From Bradyrhizobium zhanjiangense (GTDB lineage: Bacteria > Pseudomonadota > Alphaproteobacteria > Rhizobiales > Xanthobacteraceae), in contig NZ_CP022221.1 in the NCBI RefSeq assembly GCF_004114935.1, forward strand, positions 434,001 through 498,000: a stretch of 64,000 nucleotides of DNA. Reading direction: 5' to 3'. Of this stretch, positions 1 to 8,389 are shown in pieces (positions within the stretch are counted from its first letter, which is position 1; the number at the start of each line of letters is the position of its first letter). The translations under genes were made by a program, and so were the position numbers. The notes beneath the pieces were generated by a model. That model searched no databases, was not told the DNA's origin, and saw nothing but the letters and a program-made list of their open reading frames with translations.

Positions 1-132
1 GCGTTCATGGATGGTCTCCGGCAGTCGGCTGCCTCTAGCACAGAAATTCGCATCCGCCCATCGCGGCTGCCAAAGCGTTTTCCAGCGAAATGGGTACCGG
101 TTCGCGGAAAGAAAACGCGTCAAAATAAGAAT

Positions 133-663
133 CTAAGCGGACACCATCCGCAAGAGCTCGTCGAGCAGGGCCTGGAGCCGCGCCGGCGGCACCGGCGTGC
201 CGGATAAGGCAAAGCCGAGAAAGGTCCAGTACAGGATCTGCGAGCGCACCTGCGCCATCGCCGGGTCGAGCCCCCGCTGCTTCAGCAGCGCCTCGATATA
301 GTCGAGCCTGCGGCGGTCGATCGCGCGGACTGCGCCTTGCGCGGCCGCATCGAACGCCGCCCAGTTGCGCACGGCGCGCTCGAGGTCGAGCCGCGCGCCG
401 AAAGATCTTCGCAACAGGGCATTCAGTGGCTCGTCACTGCCGGCCTCGACGTCGGCGATGATCTGCTCGGCCGCGATCTCGCGCCAGCGTTTCAGCAAGG
501 CGGCGTGGAAGGCGCCGAGATCGGCAAAATGCCAGTAGAAGCTGCCGCGCGACACGCCCATGGCCTTGGCGAGCGGATCGGCTTTCAGCGCCGTAAAACC
601 GCTTCTGGCGAGCGCCTTGAGCCCCTCCTTGATCCAGTCGTCGGCGGAGAGCTGTTCGGTCAT
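133..663 (-). CDS. TetR/AcrR family transcriptional regulator
   Basis: A 176-residue one-domain repressor. The N-terminal 55 residues form a typical TetR helix-turn-helix (AKAMGVSRGSFYWHF is the recognition-helix region); the rest is a helical ligand-binding/dimer domain without a recognisable ligand signature. I start at the ATG at 663 (MTEQLSADD); an in-frame upstream ATG at 693 would lie inside the first palindromic operator and add residues unlike the family. The gene is divergent from the small membrane-protein gene at 775, and two perfect palindromes lie between them, so it probably represses itself and that gene. The inducer is unknown. Confidence 0.88.
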   Translation of the reverse strand: MTEQLSADDWIKEGLKALARSGFTALKADPLAKAMGVSRGSFYWHFADLGAFHAALLKRWREIAAEQIIADVEAGSDEPLNALLRRSFGARLDLERAVRNWAAFDAAAQGAVRAIDRRRLDYIEALLKQRGLDPAMAQVRSQILYWTFLGFALSGTPVPPARLQALLDELLRMVSA

Positions 664-687
664 GGCGGGTTCCCGATGATCAGGACC

Positions 688-701
688 ATACACGAGTGTA
701 T
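688..701. promoter_or_regulatory. Palindromic operator 1 (candidate TetR site)
   Basis: ATACAC-GA-GTGTAT is a perfect 6-bp inverted repeat with a 2-bp centre, 24 bp upstream of the TetR start codon. A second site centred 43 bp away (about four helical turns) shares the ATACACGA half. Binding by the adjacent TetR protein is inferred. Confidence 0.6.
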
Positions 702-728
702 TGACAGATCACCGCGCGTGGGTCCATA

Positions 729-746
729 CCATACACGACTGTATGG
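729..746. promoter_or_regulatory. Palindromic operator 2 (candidate TetR site)
   Basis: CCATACA-CGAC-TGTATGG is a perfect 7-bp inverted repeat 28 bp upstream of the ATG at 775. It sits inside a longer symmetry, GTCCATA at 722-728 with TATGGAC at 742-748. Its half-site matches operator 1, supporting cooperative binding by one repressor in the divergent promoter. Confidence 0.62.
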
Positions 747-774
747 ACAACTGGATGGATCGGGAGTTTCCGTC

Positions 775-1125
775 ATGCGCGATCTCCTGCTGCAATGCTC
801 CGGCGCCGCCGCGGTCGTGCTGGCGCTGATCCACGGCATGCTCGGCGAGACCAAGGTATTCGCGCGGGCCACGATCGAACCGCCGCGCCTTCGTACGCTG
901 ATCCGCTTGGTGTGGCAGGCCGGCACGGTGGCGTGGATCGGCGGCGGCGTACTGCTGCTCGCGGCACCCTGGATGCAATCCAACCTCGCCCGGCACTGGA
1001 TCATCGTCACGCTCGCCGTCGTGTTCGGCTTCGCGGCACTCGCCAATGCCTTGGCGACGCGCGGCCGCCACTTTGGCTGGGTCGGCATGGGTGCTGTCGT
1101 GGCGCTTGCGGTTGCCGGCTACTAG
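775..1125 (+). CDS. Small membrane protein, target of the divergent TetR
   Basis: A 116-residue hydrophobic protein with about four predicted membrane segments (residues 7-22, 46-65, 75-93 and 100-116) and short polar loops. The ATG at 775 follows the palindromic operators directly; in-frame starts further upstream would read across the operators and antisense to the regulator. No catalytic motif is visible and I cannot name a family. Its position opposite a TetR gene suggests an inducible membrane or export function, which is inference. Confidence 0.7.
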   Translation: MRDLLLQCSGAAAVVLALIHGMLGETKVFARATIEPPRLRTLIRLVWQAGTVAWIGGGVLLLAAPWMQSNLARHWIIVTLAVVFGFAALANALATRGRHFGWVGMGAVVALAVAGY

Positions 1126-1216
1126 CGACACCCGCGTCTTGGCCCGTGAGGCGTAAGGCCGCAGCGGCGCTTCAAATGCGCGCTGCATACGGAGAGCGCT
1201 GATCTTTTGACGACCG

Positions 1217-1231
1217 TTAGAATGAATCTAA
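1217..1231. promoter_or_regulatory. TTAGA-N5-TCTAA inverted repeat upstream of the PepSY gene
   Basis: TTAGAATGAATCTAA has perfect 5-bp arms about 100 bp upstream of the PepSY start codon. It resembles the iron control element bound by Irr in rhizobia, as I remember it (TTAGAA-N3-TTCTAA), with one mismatch. The downstream pair includes a haem cytochrome, which fits iron or haem control, but the assignment is tentative. Confidence 0.35.
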
Positions 1232-1329
1232 GATTGGTCACCCCCCAACCGGATTGACTTCACCTTCACCTTTGCTTCCTTCGGCTGCGCTTCGCGCTGA
1301 GCACACAGCGCACAGAGAAGGAGACGTTC

Positions 1330-1608
1330 GTGAAGGTCATTCGTGTTGTTGCCATTGCGCTGACGATCGGGATTGGTATGGGATCGGCGGCCATGGCCGA
1401 CGGTTTCAAGGACTGCACCAAGCTCGACAAGGCGTCGTGGAAGCCGGCCAGCGAAGCCGAAGCCAAGGCCAAGGCTTTGGGCTATGAGGTGCGGCGCTCC
1501 AAGATCGAAGGCTCGTGCTATGAGGTCTATGGCGTCAAGGAAGGCAAGCTCTATGAGCTGTTCTACAGCCCCGAAGACCTCAGCTTGAAGCACACGATTG
1601 CCAAGTAA
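1330..1608 (+). CDS. Secreted PepSY-domain protein
   Basis: A 92-residue protein with a cleavable signal peptide (MKVIRVVAIALTIG... ending AMA-DG near residue 23) and a single small PepSY-like domain after it (GYEVRRSKIEGSCYEVYGVKEGK). The start is GTG at 1330, fixed by GAAGGAG at 1317-1323. Two cysteines of the mature protein, in DCTK and GSCYE, could form a disulfide. PepSY proteins are often paired with a cytochrome b561, as here 50 bp downstream, suggesting a periplasmic partner in membrane redox chemistry. The exact role is not known. Confidence 0.82.
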   Translation: MKVIRVVAIALTIGIGMGSAAMADGFKDCTKLDKASWKPASEAEAKAKALGYEVRRSKIEGSCYEVYGVKEGKLYELFYSPEDLSLKHTIAK

Positions 1609-1657
1609 GCTGCGCAAGTAAACTGCGGCAAGTGAGCCCCAAAGCGAAACGGGCTTG

Positions 1658-2248
1658 ATGGAAGAAGCGGCGCGACAAACGCGCGGGGCGTCCGACAGGA
1701 CCCCCGCGAATCGAATCGTTTCGCGGACGGTCGCGGTCTGGGACCTCCCGCTGCGCGTCTGGCATTGGCTTCTTGCGATCTCAGTTCTGACGGCGTGGTT
1801 CACGCCGACCGTCTATGACGGCCTTCACCGCATCGTTGGCTATGCGGTCATCGGCCTCCTCGCCTTCCGCCTGATCTGGGGCTTGATGGGAAGCCGCTAT
1901 TCGCGCTTCCGGATGGTCGGCGTCAGGCTGCGCGCCGCACCACACTATCTCTGGAATCTGCGCCGCGGCATCACCGGCCGCTATATCGGGCTCAACCCCG
2001 CCGGTACCTTGATGCTGGTGGCGCTGCTGGTTTCGCTCGCGGTGTCGACGATCACGGGCGCGATGTCGGTGACCGTCACCTTTTTCGGCGTCTGGTGGGT
2101 CGAGGATACCCACCATTATTCATCGGACGCGGTCATCGTCCTGGTCGTGCTGCACGTGCTCGGCGTGCTGCTGATGGGGATTCTCCAGCGCGAGAACCTG
2201 ATCCGCGCGATGTTCACCGGGCGCAAGCACATTCGCAATCGCCTCTAG
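1658..2248 (+). CDS. Cytochrome b561 family protein
   Basis: A 196-residue integral membrane haem protein of the bacterial/Ni-hydrogenase b561 type. About four membrane segments carry candidate haem ligands: His in RVWHWLLAIS, in DGLHRIVGYA, in EDTHHYSSDA and in VVLHVLGVLL. These proteins move electrons between quinol or periplasmic donors and other carriers. I chose the ATG at 1658; a TTG lies directly before it. It probably shares a transcript with the PepSY gene 50 bp upstream, a common pairing in proteobacteria. Confidence 0.87.
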   Translation: MEEAARQTRGASDRTPANRIVSRTVAVWDLPLRVWHWLLAISVLTAWFTPTVYDGLHRIVGYAVIGLLAFRLIWGLMGSRYSRFRMVGVRLRAAPHYLWNLRRGITGRYIGLNPAGTLMLVALLVSLAVSTITGAMSVTVTFFGVWWVEDTHHYSSDAVIVLVVLHVLGVLLMGILQRENLIRAMFTGRKHIRNRL

Positions 2249-2433
2249 GATTACCTTGCCATCGTCGCACGTGTTGTTCCCTCAGCTTGGGCGCGATTGC
2301 GGTAAGACATTCGCGATGCTCGGCAAAATCGAATTGCGCGGGGAGCATTAACGTGCCAGTAAGCATGCAATCAGACGTTGCACGAAATTAACGCGAACGA
2401 CGTTTAGCCCGTCCACCATCGACACTATTGACG

Positions 2434-4950
2434 ATGGAGCGATATTGGATGTTCCGCGTTTTGTCCTGCCTTACCGTCGAGCATGATTTCCGGCTCGTCG
2501 TGCTCGCCGGCCTGGTCTGCTTCGTCGCGAGTATTGTTGCAGTCAGCATCTTCCATCGTGCGATCGCGGCGCGCGCAAGGACGCGGCTGATCTGGATCGC
2601 GATTGCCGGCGCCGCCATCGGATACGGAATCTGGGCGACGCATTTCGTCGCCATGCTCGCCTACGAGCCCGGCGTTACCACCGGCTACGGAATCGTGCTT
2701 ACGGCACTTTCGCTTGCGACGGCAATGCTTCTGACCTCGGGGGGCTTCGGCGTTGCGGTCGGCGATTCCGGCCGGTGGCGCGCGGCGGCCGGCGGCGTCA
2801 TCATCGGCGGCGGCATCGCCAGCATGCACTATCTCGGAATGTGGGCACTTGAAGTGCCGGGTCGGGTTAGCTGGTCACTGGACCTCGTATTCGTCTCGAT
2901 CATTCTGGCCATGTGCCTCGGCTATGCCGCTCTGGCCGTCGCGATCAGGTATCAGAATTACCGGGGCACGCTCGCCGCGGCGGTCCTGCTGACACTCGCC
3001 ATCGTATCGCACCACTTCACGGCCATGGGCGCCGTGCAGGTCACGCCGGATCCAACGCGTGCGACGGGCGCCCTGTCGCTGTCTCCGGCCGTGCTCGCGT
3101 TTGCTATCGCCGGTGTGGCGCTATCTGTGCTGGGCATGAGCCTGATCGGCGTGCTGGCCGATCGTCGCCTGGCAAGCAGAACCGCCAAATTCGAGGCGAT
3201 CATCAGCCAGCTTTCGGACGCCCGGCAGCAGCTTGAAGACTCCCAGCAGGAACTGCAGGACCAGACGGTCAGGCTGGACACTGCGATCAACCACATGGTC
3301 GAGGGCCTTTGCATGTTCGATGCCGAAAAGCGGCTTGTCGTCTGCAACGAGCGTTATGCCCGACTGTATCGGCTGCCGCCGGAACTGCTGCGGACGGGGA
3401 CATCGCACACCGAGATCATCAGGCATCGTATTGTGAAGGGAATCCTCAAGGGCGATTCCAGCGAGGGTGCTGCCGAGCAATTCATCTCGAAATTGGCGGC
3501 CCTGCCGTTCGATGCAGTCTCGAGCAGGATCGACGAGTTTGCGGATGGTCGGCTGATCCGCGTGACGCGACAGCCGATGACCGGTGGCGGATGGGTGGCC
3601 ACGCATCTCGATGTTACCGCGCAACGCCGGTCCGAGGCCAAGATCACTCATATGGCGCAACACGACGCGCTGACCGATCTGCCAAATCGCGTGTTGCTCA
3701 GGGAACGGATGGAGCATGCCATTGCGGTTACGCGCAACGGCGGCCTCGATCTGGCCGTGCTCATGCTCGACCTCGATCGCTTCAAGGAAGTCAACGACAC
3801 GCTGGGACATCCGGCGGGCGATTCCCTGCTGCGCGCCGTCGCTGCGCGTCTGCGCGAATGCACCACGGAAACCGCGTTGATTGCCCGACTGGGCGGCGAC
3901 GAATTCGCGGTGATCGATTACGTGACCAACCCGGCCGTGGAGGCCGCCGCCCTTGCCGAGAACATCAGAAAGGCGCTTTGCGAACCCTTCGATCTCGGCG
4001 ATCACCGGGTCACGGTGGGCACCAGCATCGGCATTGCCATCGCGCCGCGCGATGGCAACGATTCCGACGTGATCATGAAGAGCGCGGATCTCGCGCTCTA
4101 CTCGGCCAAGAGTGGCGGACGCGGAGCATTTCGCTTCTTCGAGCCGGAACTCGACGAGCTCATGCATGCGCGACGCAATCTGGAGCGCGACATGCGGGAT
4201 GCGCTTGCCGGCCGTCAATTCGAGCTTCACTACCAGCCGTTCGTCAGCGCTGCCACCGGCAAGACCATCGGCTTCGAGGCCTTGCTACGCTGGCATCACC
4301 CGCAGCGAGGCTTGGTCCTGCCGAGCGAATTCATTCCGCTTGCGGAGGAAACCGGCTTGATCGTGCCGCTGGGAGAATGGGTCTTGCGGACCGCCTGCGC
4401 GGAAGCTGCCAAATGGCCTGCCTATGTCAGGATCGCAATCAACCTGTCTCCCGCTCAATTCAGGAGCACGGAGCTTGTTCCGGTCGTTGTCGGCGCGCTG
4501 GCGAGTTCAGGAATTGCGCCGCACAGGCTTGAGCTCGAGGTCACCGAGACCGTAATCATGCATGACAGCGACGCTGTTTTTGCGGTCCTCGCTCAGCTGC
4601 GCGAGCTCGGCGTGCGAATCGCCCTGGACGATTTCGGCACGGGCTATTCATCGTTGAGCTTTCTGCAAAGATTCCCGTTCGACAAGGTCAAGATCGACCG
4701 CAGTTTCGTGGGCGAACTATCCAGCGCGAGGGCAGAGGCGCACCATCTCGCGCGAGCAGTGGTTCGTTTCGCCGTCAGCCTCGGCAAGACGACGACCGCC
4801 GAAGGCGTCGAAACGAAGGAGCAGCTGGATATCCTCCGCGAAGAGGGATGCGCCGAAACGCAAGGCTACTATTTCAGCCGGCCGATGCCTGCATCCGACA
4901 TCGCCACAATGCTGCGGGAAGATTCCGGAGCGGCCATCCGCGCTGCGTGA
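2434..4950 (+). CDS. MHYT-PAS-GGDEF-EAL c-di-GMP turnover protein
   Basis: An 838-residue membrane sensor. Residues 1-250 form the seven-helix MHYT domain with its repeated signature (THFVAML, MHYLGMW, HHFTAMG). A coiled stretch and a PAS-like domain follow (NHMVEGLCMFDAEKRL), then GGDEF (LGGDEFAV) and EAL (GFEALLRWHH). The cyclase motif is intact, but the inhibitory RxxD site before it is replaced by TETA, so product inhibition is probably absent. The phosphodiesterase keeps EAL, the Asn of INLSPAQF, the Glu of EVTETV, DDFGTGYSSL and the Lys of KIDRSF. Both activities are therefore possible. The start is the ATG at 2434, with a TTG six bases earlier. It is probably monocistronic. Confidence 0.93.
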   Translation: MERYWMFRVLSCLTVEHDFRLVVLAGLVCFVASIVAVSIFHRAIAARARTRLIWIAIAGAAIGYGIWATHFVAMLAYEPGVTTGYGIVLTALSLATAMLLTSGGFGVAVGDSGRWRAAAGGVIIGGGIASMHYLGMWALEVPGRVSWSLDLVFVSIILAMCLGYAALAVAIRYQNYRGTLAAAVLLTLAIVSHHFTAMGAVQVTPDPTRATGALSLSPAVLAFAIAGVALSVLGMSLIGVLADRRLASRTAKFEAIISQLSDARQQLEDSQQELQDQTVRLDTAINHMVEGLCMFDAEKRLVVCNERYARLYRLPPELLRTGTSHTEIIRHRIVKGILKGDSSEGAAEQFISKLAALPFDAVSSRIDEFADGRLIRVTRQPMTGGGWVATHLDVTAQRRSEAKITHMAQHDALTDLPNRVLLRERMEHAIAVTRNGGLDLAVLMLDLDRFKEVNDTLGHPAGDSLLRAVAARLRECTTETALIARLGGDEFAVIDYVTNPAVEAAALAENIRKALCEPFDLGDHRVTVGTSIGIAIAPRDGNDSDVIMKSADLALYSAKSGGRGAFRFFEPELDELMHARRNLERDMRDALAGRQFELHYQPFVSAATGKTIGFEALLRWHHPQRGLVLPSEFIPLAEETGLIVPLGEWVLRTACAEAAKWPAYVRIAINLSPAQFRSTELVPVVVGALASSGIAPHRLELEVTETVIMHDSDAVFAVLAQLRELGVRIALDDFGTGYSSLSFLQRFPFDKVKIDRSFVGELSSARAEAHHLARAVVRFAVSLGKTTTAEGVETKEQLDILREEGCAETQGYYFSRPMPASDIATMLREDSGAAIRAA

Positions 4951-4962
4951 GGATTCAGGCCG

Positions 4963-5640
4963 TCACTGCAGCGGTGGATCGCCGCTGGTGCGCTTCTTGG
5001 CGAGGTCCATCTCGGTGACAGCGATCAGGATCTCGGCCCGGGTCTTCAAGTCGGGTGCCTCCAGCATGGCCTGCTTCTCAGCGGGTCCATAGGGCGACAT
5101 CATTGCCAACGCGTTGACCAGTGCCTCGTTGGGAGCGCTCTCGACGCCCTCCCAATCGACCTTGAGGTTGTTGGCCTTCAGGAAGTCCGCCAGCACCGCC
5201 AGCAGCGCTTCGCGATCGACCTGGTCCTCGCCCATGCGCGCGGTGAAATCGTCGACGAAGGCGAAGAAATCCACCTTGCACTGCCGGTAGGCGGTCAGCA
5301 CGTCGAGCTCCTCGACCACCTTGAAGCGCGAGACGCCCGTGAGCTCGAGGATGTAGCGGCCATCGCCGGATTCTGCGAGCTGGGTGATGCGGCCGACGCA
5401 GCCGACGCGGAACAGCGCCGGCTTGTCGGAATCCTTCGGCGAGTGCGCCACATCGGGCTGGATCATGCCGATCAGGCGATGGCCGTCACGGAAGGCATCG
5501 TCGACCATCGAAAGGTAGCGCGGCTCGAAGATGTTCAGCGGCATCTGGCCGCGGGGCAGCAGCAGCGCGCCGGGCAGCGGAAATACCGGAATGATCTCCG
5601 GAAGGTCGGCGGGCCCGCGATATTCGATGTTGATCGGCAT
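4963..5640 (-). CDS. Lon N-terminal (substrate-binding) domain protein
   Basis: A 225-residue stand-alone Lon substrate-binding domain, without the AAA and protease parts of Lon. The family signature is clear near the N-terminus (IPVFPLPGALLLPRGQMPLNIFE, given here as its pieces IPVFPLPG and PLNIFEPRY). It lies 32 bp downstream of the CnoX-like gene on the same strand, so the two are probably cotranscribed. Family members have no established enzyme activity; a role in binding unfolded or oxidised protein alongside CnoX is inference from context. Confidence 0.9.
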   Translation of the reverse strand: MPINIEYRGPADLPEIIPVFPLPGALLLPRGQMPLNIFEPRYLSMVDDAFRDGHRLIGMIQPDVAHSPKDSDKPALFRVGCVGRITQLAESGDGRYILELTGVSRFKVVEELDVLTAYRQCKVDFFAFVDDFTARMGEDQVDREALLAVLADFLKANNLKVDWEGVESAPNEALVNALAMMSPYGPAEKQAMLEAPDLKTRAEILIAVTEMDLAKKRTSGDPPLQ

Positions 5641-5672
5641 CTGCCCGGTCCCCCTGGCGTTGCCAGCACGCC

Positions 5673-6596
5673 CTACGAAAATAGGATCGTCGACAAACGC
5701 TTGCGTCCCTCGACGGTTGCATCATCCGTGCCGCCCCAGGCCTCGAAGAACTGCACCAGCTGCTTGCGGGCGCCGTCGTCGTTCCACTTGCGGTCGCGCT
5801 TGATGATCTCGAGCAACTGCTCGGTGGCGGCCGCGCGGTTGCCTTGCGCATTGAGCGCGGTGGCGAGATCGAATCGTGCCTGATGATCGAGCGGGTTTGC
5901 GGCGACTTTCTGTTCCAGCTCGGCCACCGGCCCCAGCGCTTCCGCCTGCTCGGCGAGGTCGATCGTGGTCTGCACGCCTCTCACAGCGGGATCGTTGCGC
6001 TTGGATTCCGGCACCATGGCCAGCGTCTGCTTGGCCTGCTCCATCGCGCCGGACACCGCGTAGCACTTCGCAAGGCCCGCAAGCGCCGCGATGTTGGTCG
6101 AATCATGCTGGAGCGCCTCGGCATAGATCTGCGCAGCCGCAGCCGTGTCGCCCTCGGCGAGCACGGCCTCGGCCTCCTGCACGATCTCGGCGACGTTGAC
6201 CTCGCCCGGCGCGGTCACGCCCTTGGTCAGCTTTTCGATGAAGGCGTTGAGCTGGCTTTCGGGCACCGCGCCCATGAAGCCGTCGGCCGGCTGGCCGTTG
6301 ACGAAGGCGATCACGGCCGGGATCGACTGGATGCCCATCTGGCCCGGAATCGCCGGGTGCTGGTCGATGTTCATCTTGACCAGCTTGACCTTACCCTTGG
6401 CCGCCTTGACCGCCTTTTCCAAGACCGGGGTGAGCTGCTTGCAGGGGCCGCACCACTCCGCCCAGAAATCGATCAGCACCGGCTGGCGCTTCGATTCCTC
6501 GATGACGTCCTTCACGAAGGTCTGGGTGGTGGTGTCCTTGATCAGATCGGCGGCGGCCGGGCCCGCCGCTCCGTTACCCTGGTCGATGATCGTCAC
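5673..6596 (-). CDS. cnoX: CnoX-like chaperedoxin (thioredoxin + TPR)
   Basis: A 307-residue protein with an N-terminal thioredoxin fold (active site WCGPC, Cys49 and Cys52) and a C-terminal tetratricopeptide region from about residue 140 (repeats such as AAAAQIYAEALQHD and LAGLAKCYAVSGAMEQAK). This is the YbbN/CnoX layout. E. coli CnoX lacks the full CxxC, whereas alphaproteobacterial versions keep it, as here, so this protein should hold clients and also reduce disulfides. It lies upstream of the Lon-domain gene in the same orientation. Confidence 0.88.
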   Translation of the reverse strand: MTIIDQGNGAAGPAAADLIKDTTTQTFVKDVIEESKRQPVLIDFWAEWCGPCKQLTPVLEKAVKAAKGKVKLVKMNIDQHPAIPGQMGIQSIPAVIAFVNGQPADGFMGAVPESQLNAFIEKLTKGVTAPGEVNVAEIVQEAEAVLAEGDTAAAAQIYAEALQHDSTNIAALAGLAKCYAVSGAMEQAKQTLAMVPESKRNDPAVRGVQTTIDLAEQAEALGPVAELEQKVAANPLDHQARFDLATALNAQGNRAAATEQLLEIIKRDRKWNDDGARKQLVQFFEAWGGTDDATVEGRKRLSTILFS

Positions 6597-6868
6597 GGGA
6601 TCCCCTCGTCATGTCTGGAATGGCGGCTGTTTAGCACGTCGTCGATGTAGATGCGCGTCGTCGGCTCCTAAATTGGGCCGGGACGGCCGAATTTCAATCC
6701 ATTGCGGCCGATTCGCCGGTTCCGGAGCAGTTTCGGGCGATTTGGTCGCATTCAGGGTCCATATCGGGCCTCCGATTGCGAATCTATGCCGCCGGTAGCT
6801 GTTGCATTCCCCTCCCGCTTTTGGCATACGACAGCCGTTGCCGGCGCGTCACGCGACCGACACAGGAT

Positions 6869-6943
<75 letters not shown>

Positions 6944-7019
6944 ATTTTTCCCAGAGCATCCAGCCAAACCGGGTCGGGCCGTGGTTTTCCGCGCCGCTGG
7001 CGGCTGTATTGGGTTTTGC

Positions 7020-8006
7020 ATGACAATTCTGGTCACGGGCAGCGCCGGTCATCTCGGGGAGGCCATCTTGCGGACACTCCGGGCGCGCGGCTCGTCCGCG
7101 CGCGGGATCGATCTGAAGCCATCGCCCTTCACCGATGCCGTCGGCTCCATCGTCGACCCAGCCTTCGTCCGGCGCCAGATGGACGGCGTCACTGCCGTGA
7201 TCCACACCGCGACGCTGCACAAGCCGCATGTGGCGACTCACGGCAAGCAGGATTTCGTCGACACCAACGTCACCGGCACGCTCAATCTGCTCGAGGCGGC
7301 CGCGGCCGCCGGTGTGAGGAGCTTCGTCTTCACCAGCACCACCAGCGCGTTCGGCTCGCAGCTCAGGCCGGAGGCGGGACAGGCTGTCGTCTGGGTCAGC
7401 GAGGACCTGCCGCCGGTGCCAAAGAACATCTACGGCACGACCAAGCTGATGGCCGAAAACCTCTGCGAGCTGTTCTTTCGCGAGCGTGCCCTGCCGGTCG
7501 TCATCCTGCGGACCTCGCGCTTCTTTCCGGAAGCCGATGACGATCCCGAGATGCGGTCGGCTTACACAACCGAGAACGCGCAGGCCAACGAGCTGCTCTA
7601 TCGCCGGCTGGATATCGCGGATGCGGTGAGCGCCCACCTGCTCGCCGCCGAGCGCGCGCCCAGAATCGGGTTTGCCCGCTACATCGTCTCGGCCACGAGC
7701 CCGTTTGAGCAACGCCATCTCGCGGCGCTCGCGCGCGATGCCGCCAATGTCGTGCGCGAGCTCTATCCGGATTGTGCGCAGCTCTATGCGGCGCGCGGCT
7801 GGCGCCTCTTCCCTGCGATCGACCGCGTCTATGTCAACGAACGCGCGCGGCGCGAGCTGGGCTGGCGGCCCGAATTCGACTTCGCGCATGTGCTGCGCAG
7901 CCTGCATGGTGACCGCGATTTTCGTAGCGCGCTGGCGCGCGAGATCGGGTCGAAAGGCTATCATGACACGGTGTTCGACGATGGGCCCTATCCCGTCGTT
8001 TCGTGA
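7020..8006 (+). CDS. NAD(P)-dependent sugar epimerase/dehydratase family protein
   Basis: A 328-residue extended-SDR protein. The Rossmann motif GSAGHLG lies at residues 7-13 and the catalytic YxxxK is Y138-G-T-T-K142, preceded by the serine-rich FTSTTSAFG strand. These are hallmarks of NAD-dependent nucleotide-sugar epimerases. The C-terminal half, which sets substrate choice, has no signature I can assign. I use the ATG at 7020; in-frame starts further upstream add residues that run back toward the tRNA. The gene appears to stand alone between tRNA-Gly and a 380-bp gap. Confidence 0.85.
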   Translation: MTILVTGSAGHLGEAILRTLRARGSSARGIDLKPSPFTDAVGSIVDPAFVRRQMDGVTAVIHTATLHKPHVATHGKQDFVDTNVTGTLNLLEAAAAAGVRSFVFTSTTSAFGSQLRPEAGQAVVWVSEDLPPVPKNIYGTTKLMAENLCELFFRERALPVVILRTSRFFPEADDDPEMRSAYTTENAQANELLYRRLDIADAVSAHLLAAERAPRIGFARYIVSATSPFEQRHLAALARDAANVVRELYPDCAQLYAARGWRLFPAIDRVYVNERARRELGWRPEFDFAHVLRSLHGDRDFRSALAREIGSKGYHDTVFDDGPYPVVS

Positions 8007-8355
8007 GCGCCGCGATTGCTATTTTGCTCGACGCTTCAAATGTCTGTCCGGTGTCACCGAGAACAACCCGGCCTGAGCCGTTCTACTGTGCATGGGGTTG
8101 TTTGCGCATTTTTTGTATGATCCGCCCCGCGAGCCGCCTGCAAACGATCCGCACGCCAACTTTATTCCGCGCTGCAGCGAGAGCGTTGTCGTCGCGCCGT
8201 TCGCCCCTCATTGACGTTCCGTCTCAATTTTTACGGCGCGCAATCGCGGTGCACGCGGCGCGCTTCTCGCCGTTCGCAGATGTGCTAACCTTTTTGCGTC
8301 TGTCGTCCTGACGGACCCAAAACTTCGCCTCTCGACTAGCAAAATAAAATAACGT
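8007..8355. other. Intergenic stretch without a recognisable gene
   Basis: No frame here has a convincing start, codon pattern or family match. The segment is less GC-rich than its neighbours and probably carries the promoter of the dehydrogenase gene at 8390. Confidence 0.5.
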
Positions 8356-8372
8356 GCAGCCCTGACGGCTGC
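8356..8372 (+). promoter_or_regulatory. Leader hairpin before the sorbosone dehydrogenase gene
   Basis: GCAGCC-CTGAC-GGCTGC forms a 6-bp stem with a 5-nt loop just upstream of the AGGGGAG ribosome-binding site of the gene at 8390. It could stabilise the leader or affect translation; no known riboswitch is recognised. Confidence 0.35.
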
Positions 8373-8389
8373 CTTAGGGGAGTGACGCG

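Noticed and set aside
3121..4230. A 369-codon frame antisense to the GGDEF-EAL gene
   Set aside because: It shadows the conserved GGDEF/EAL coding sequence and has no recognisable domain.
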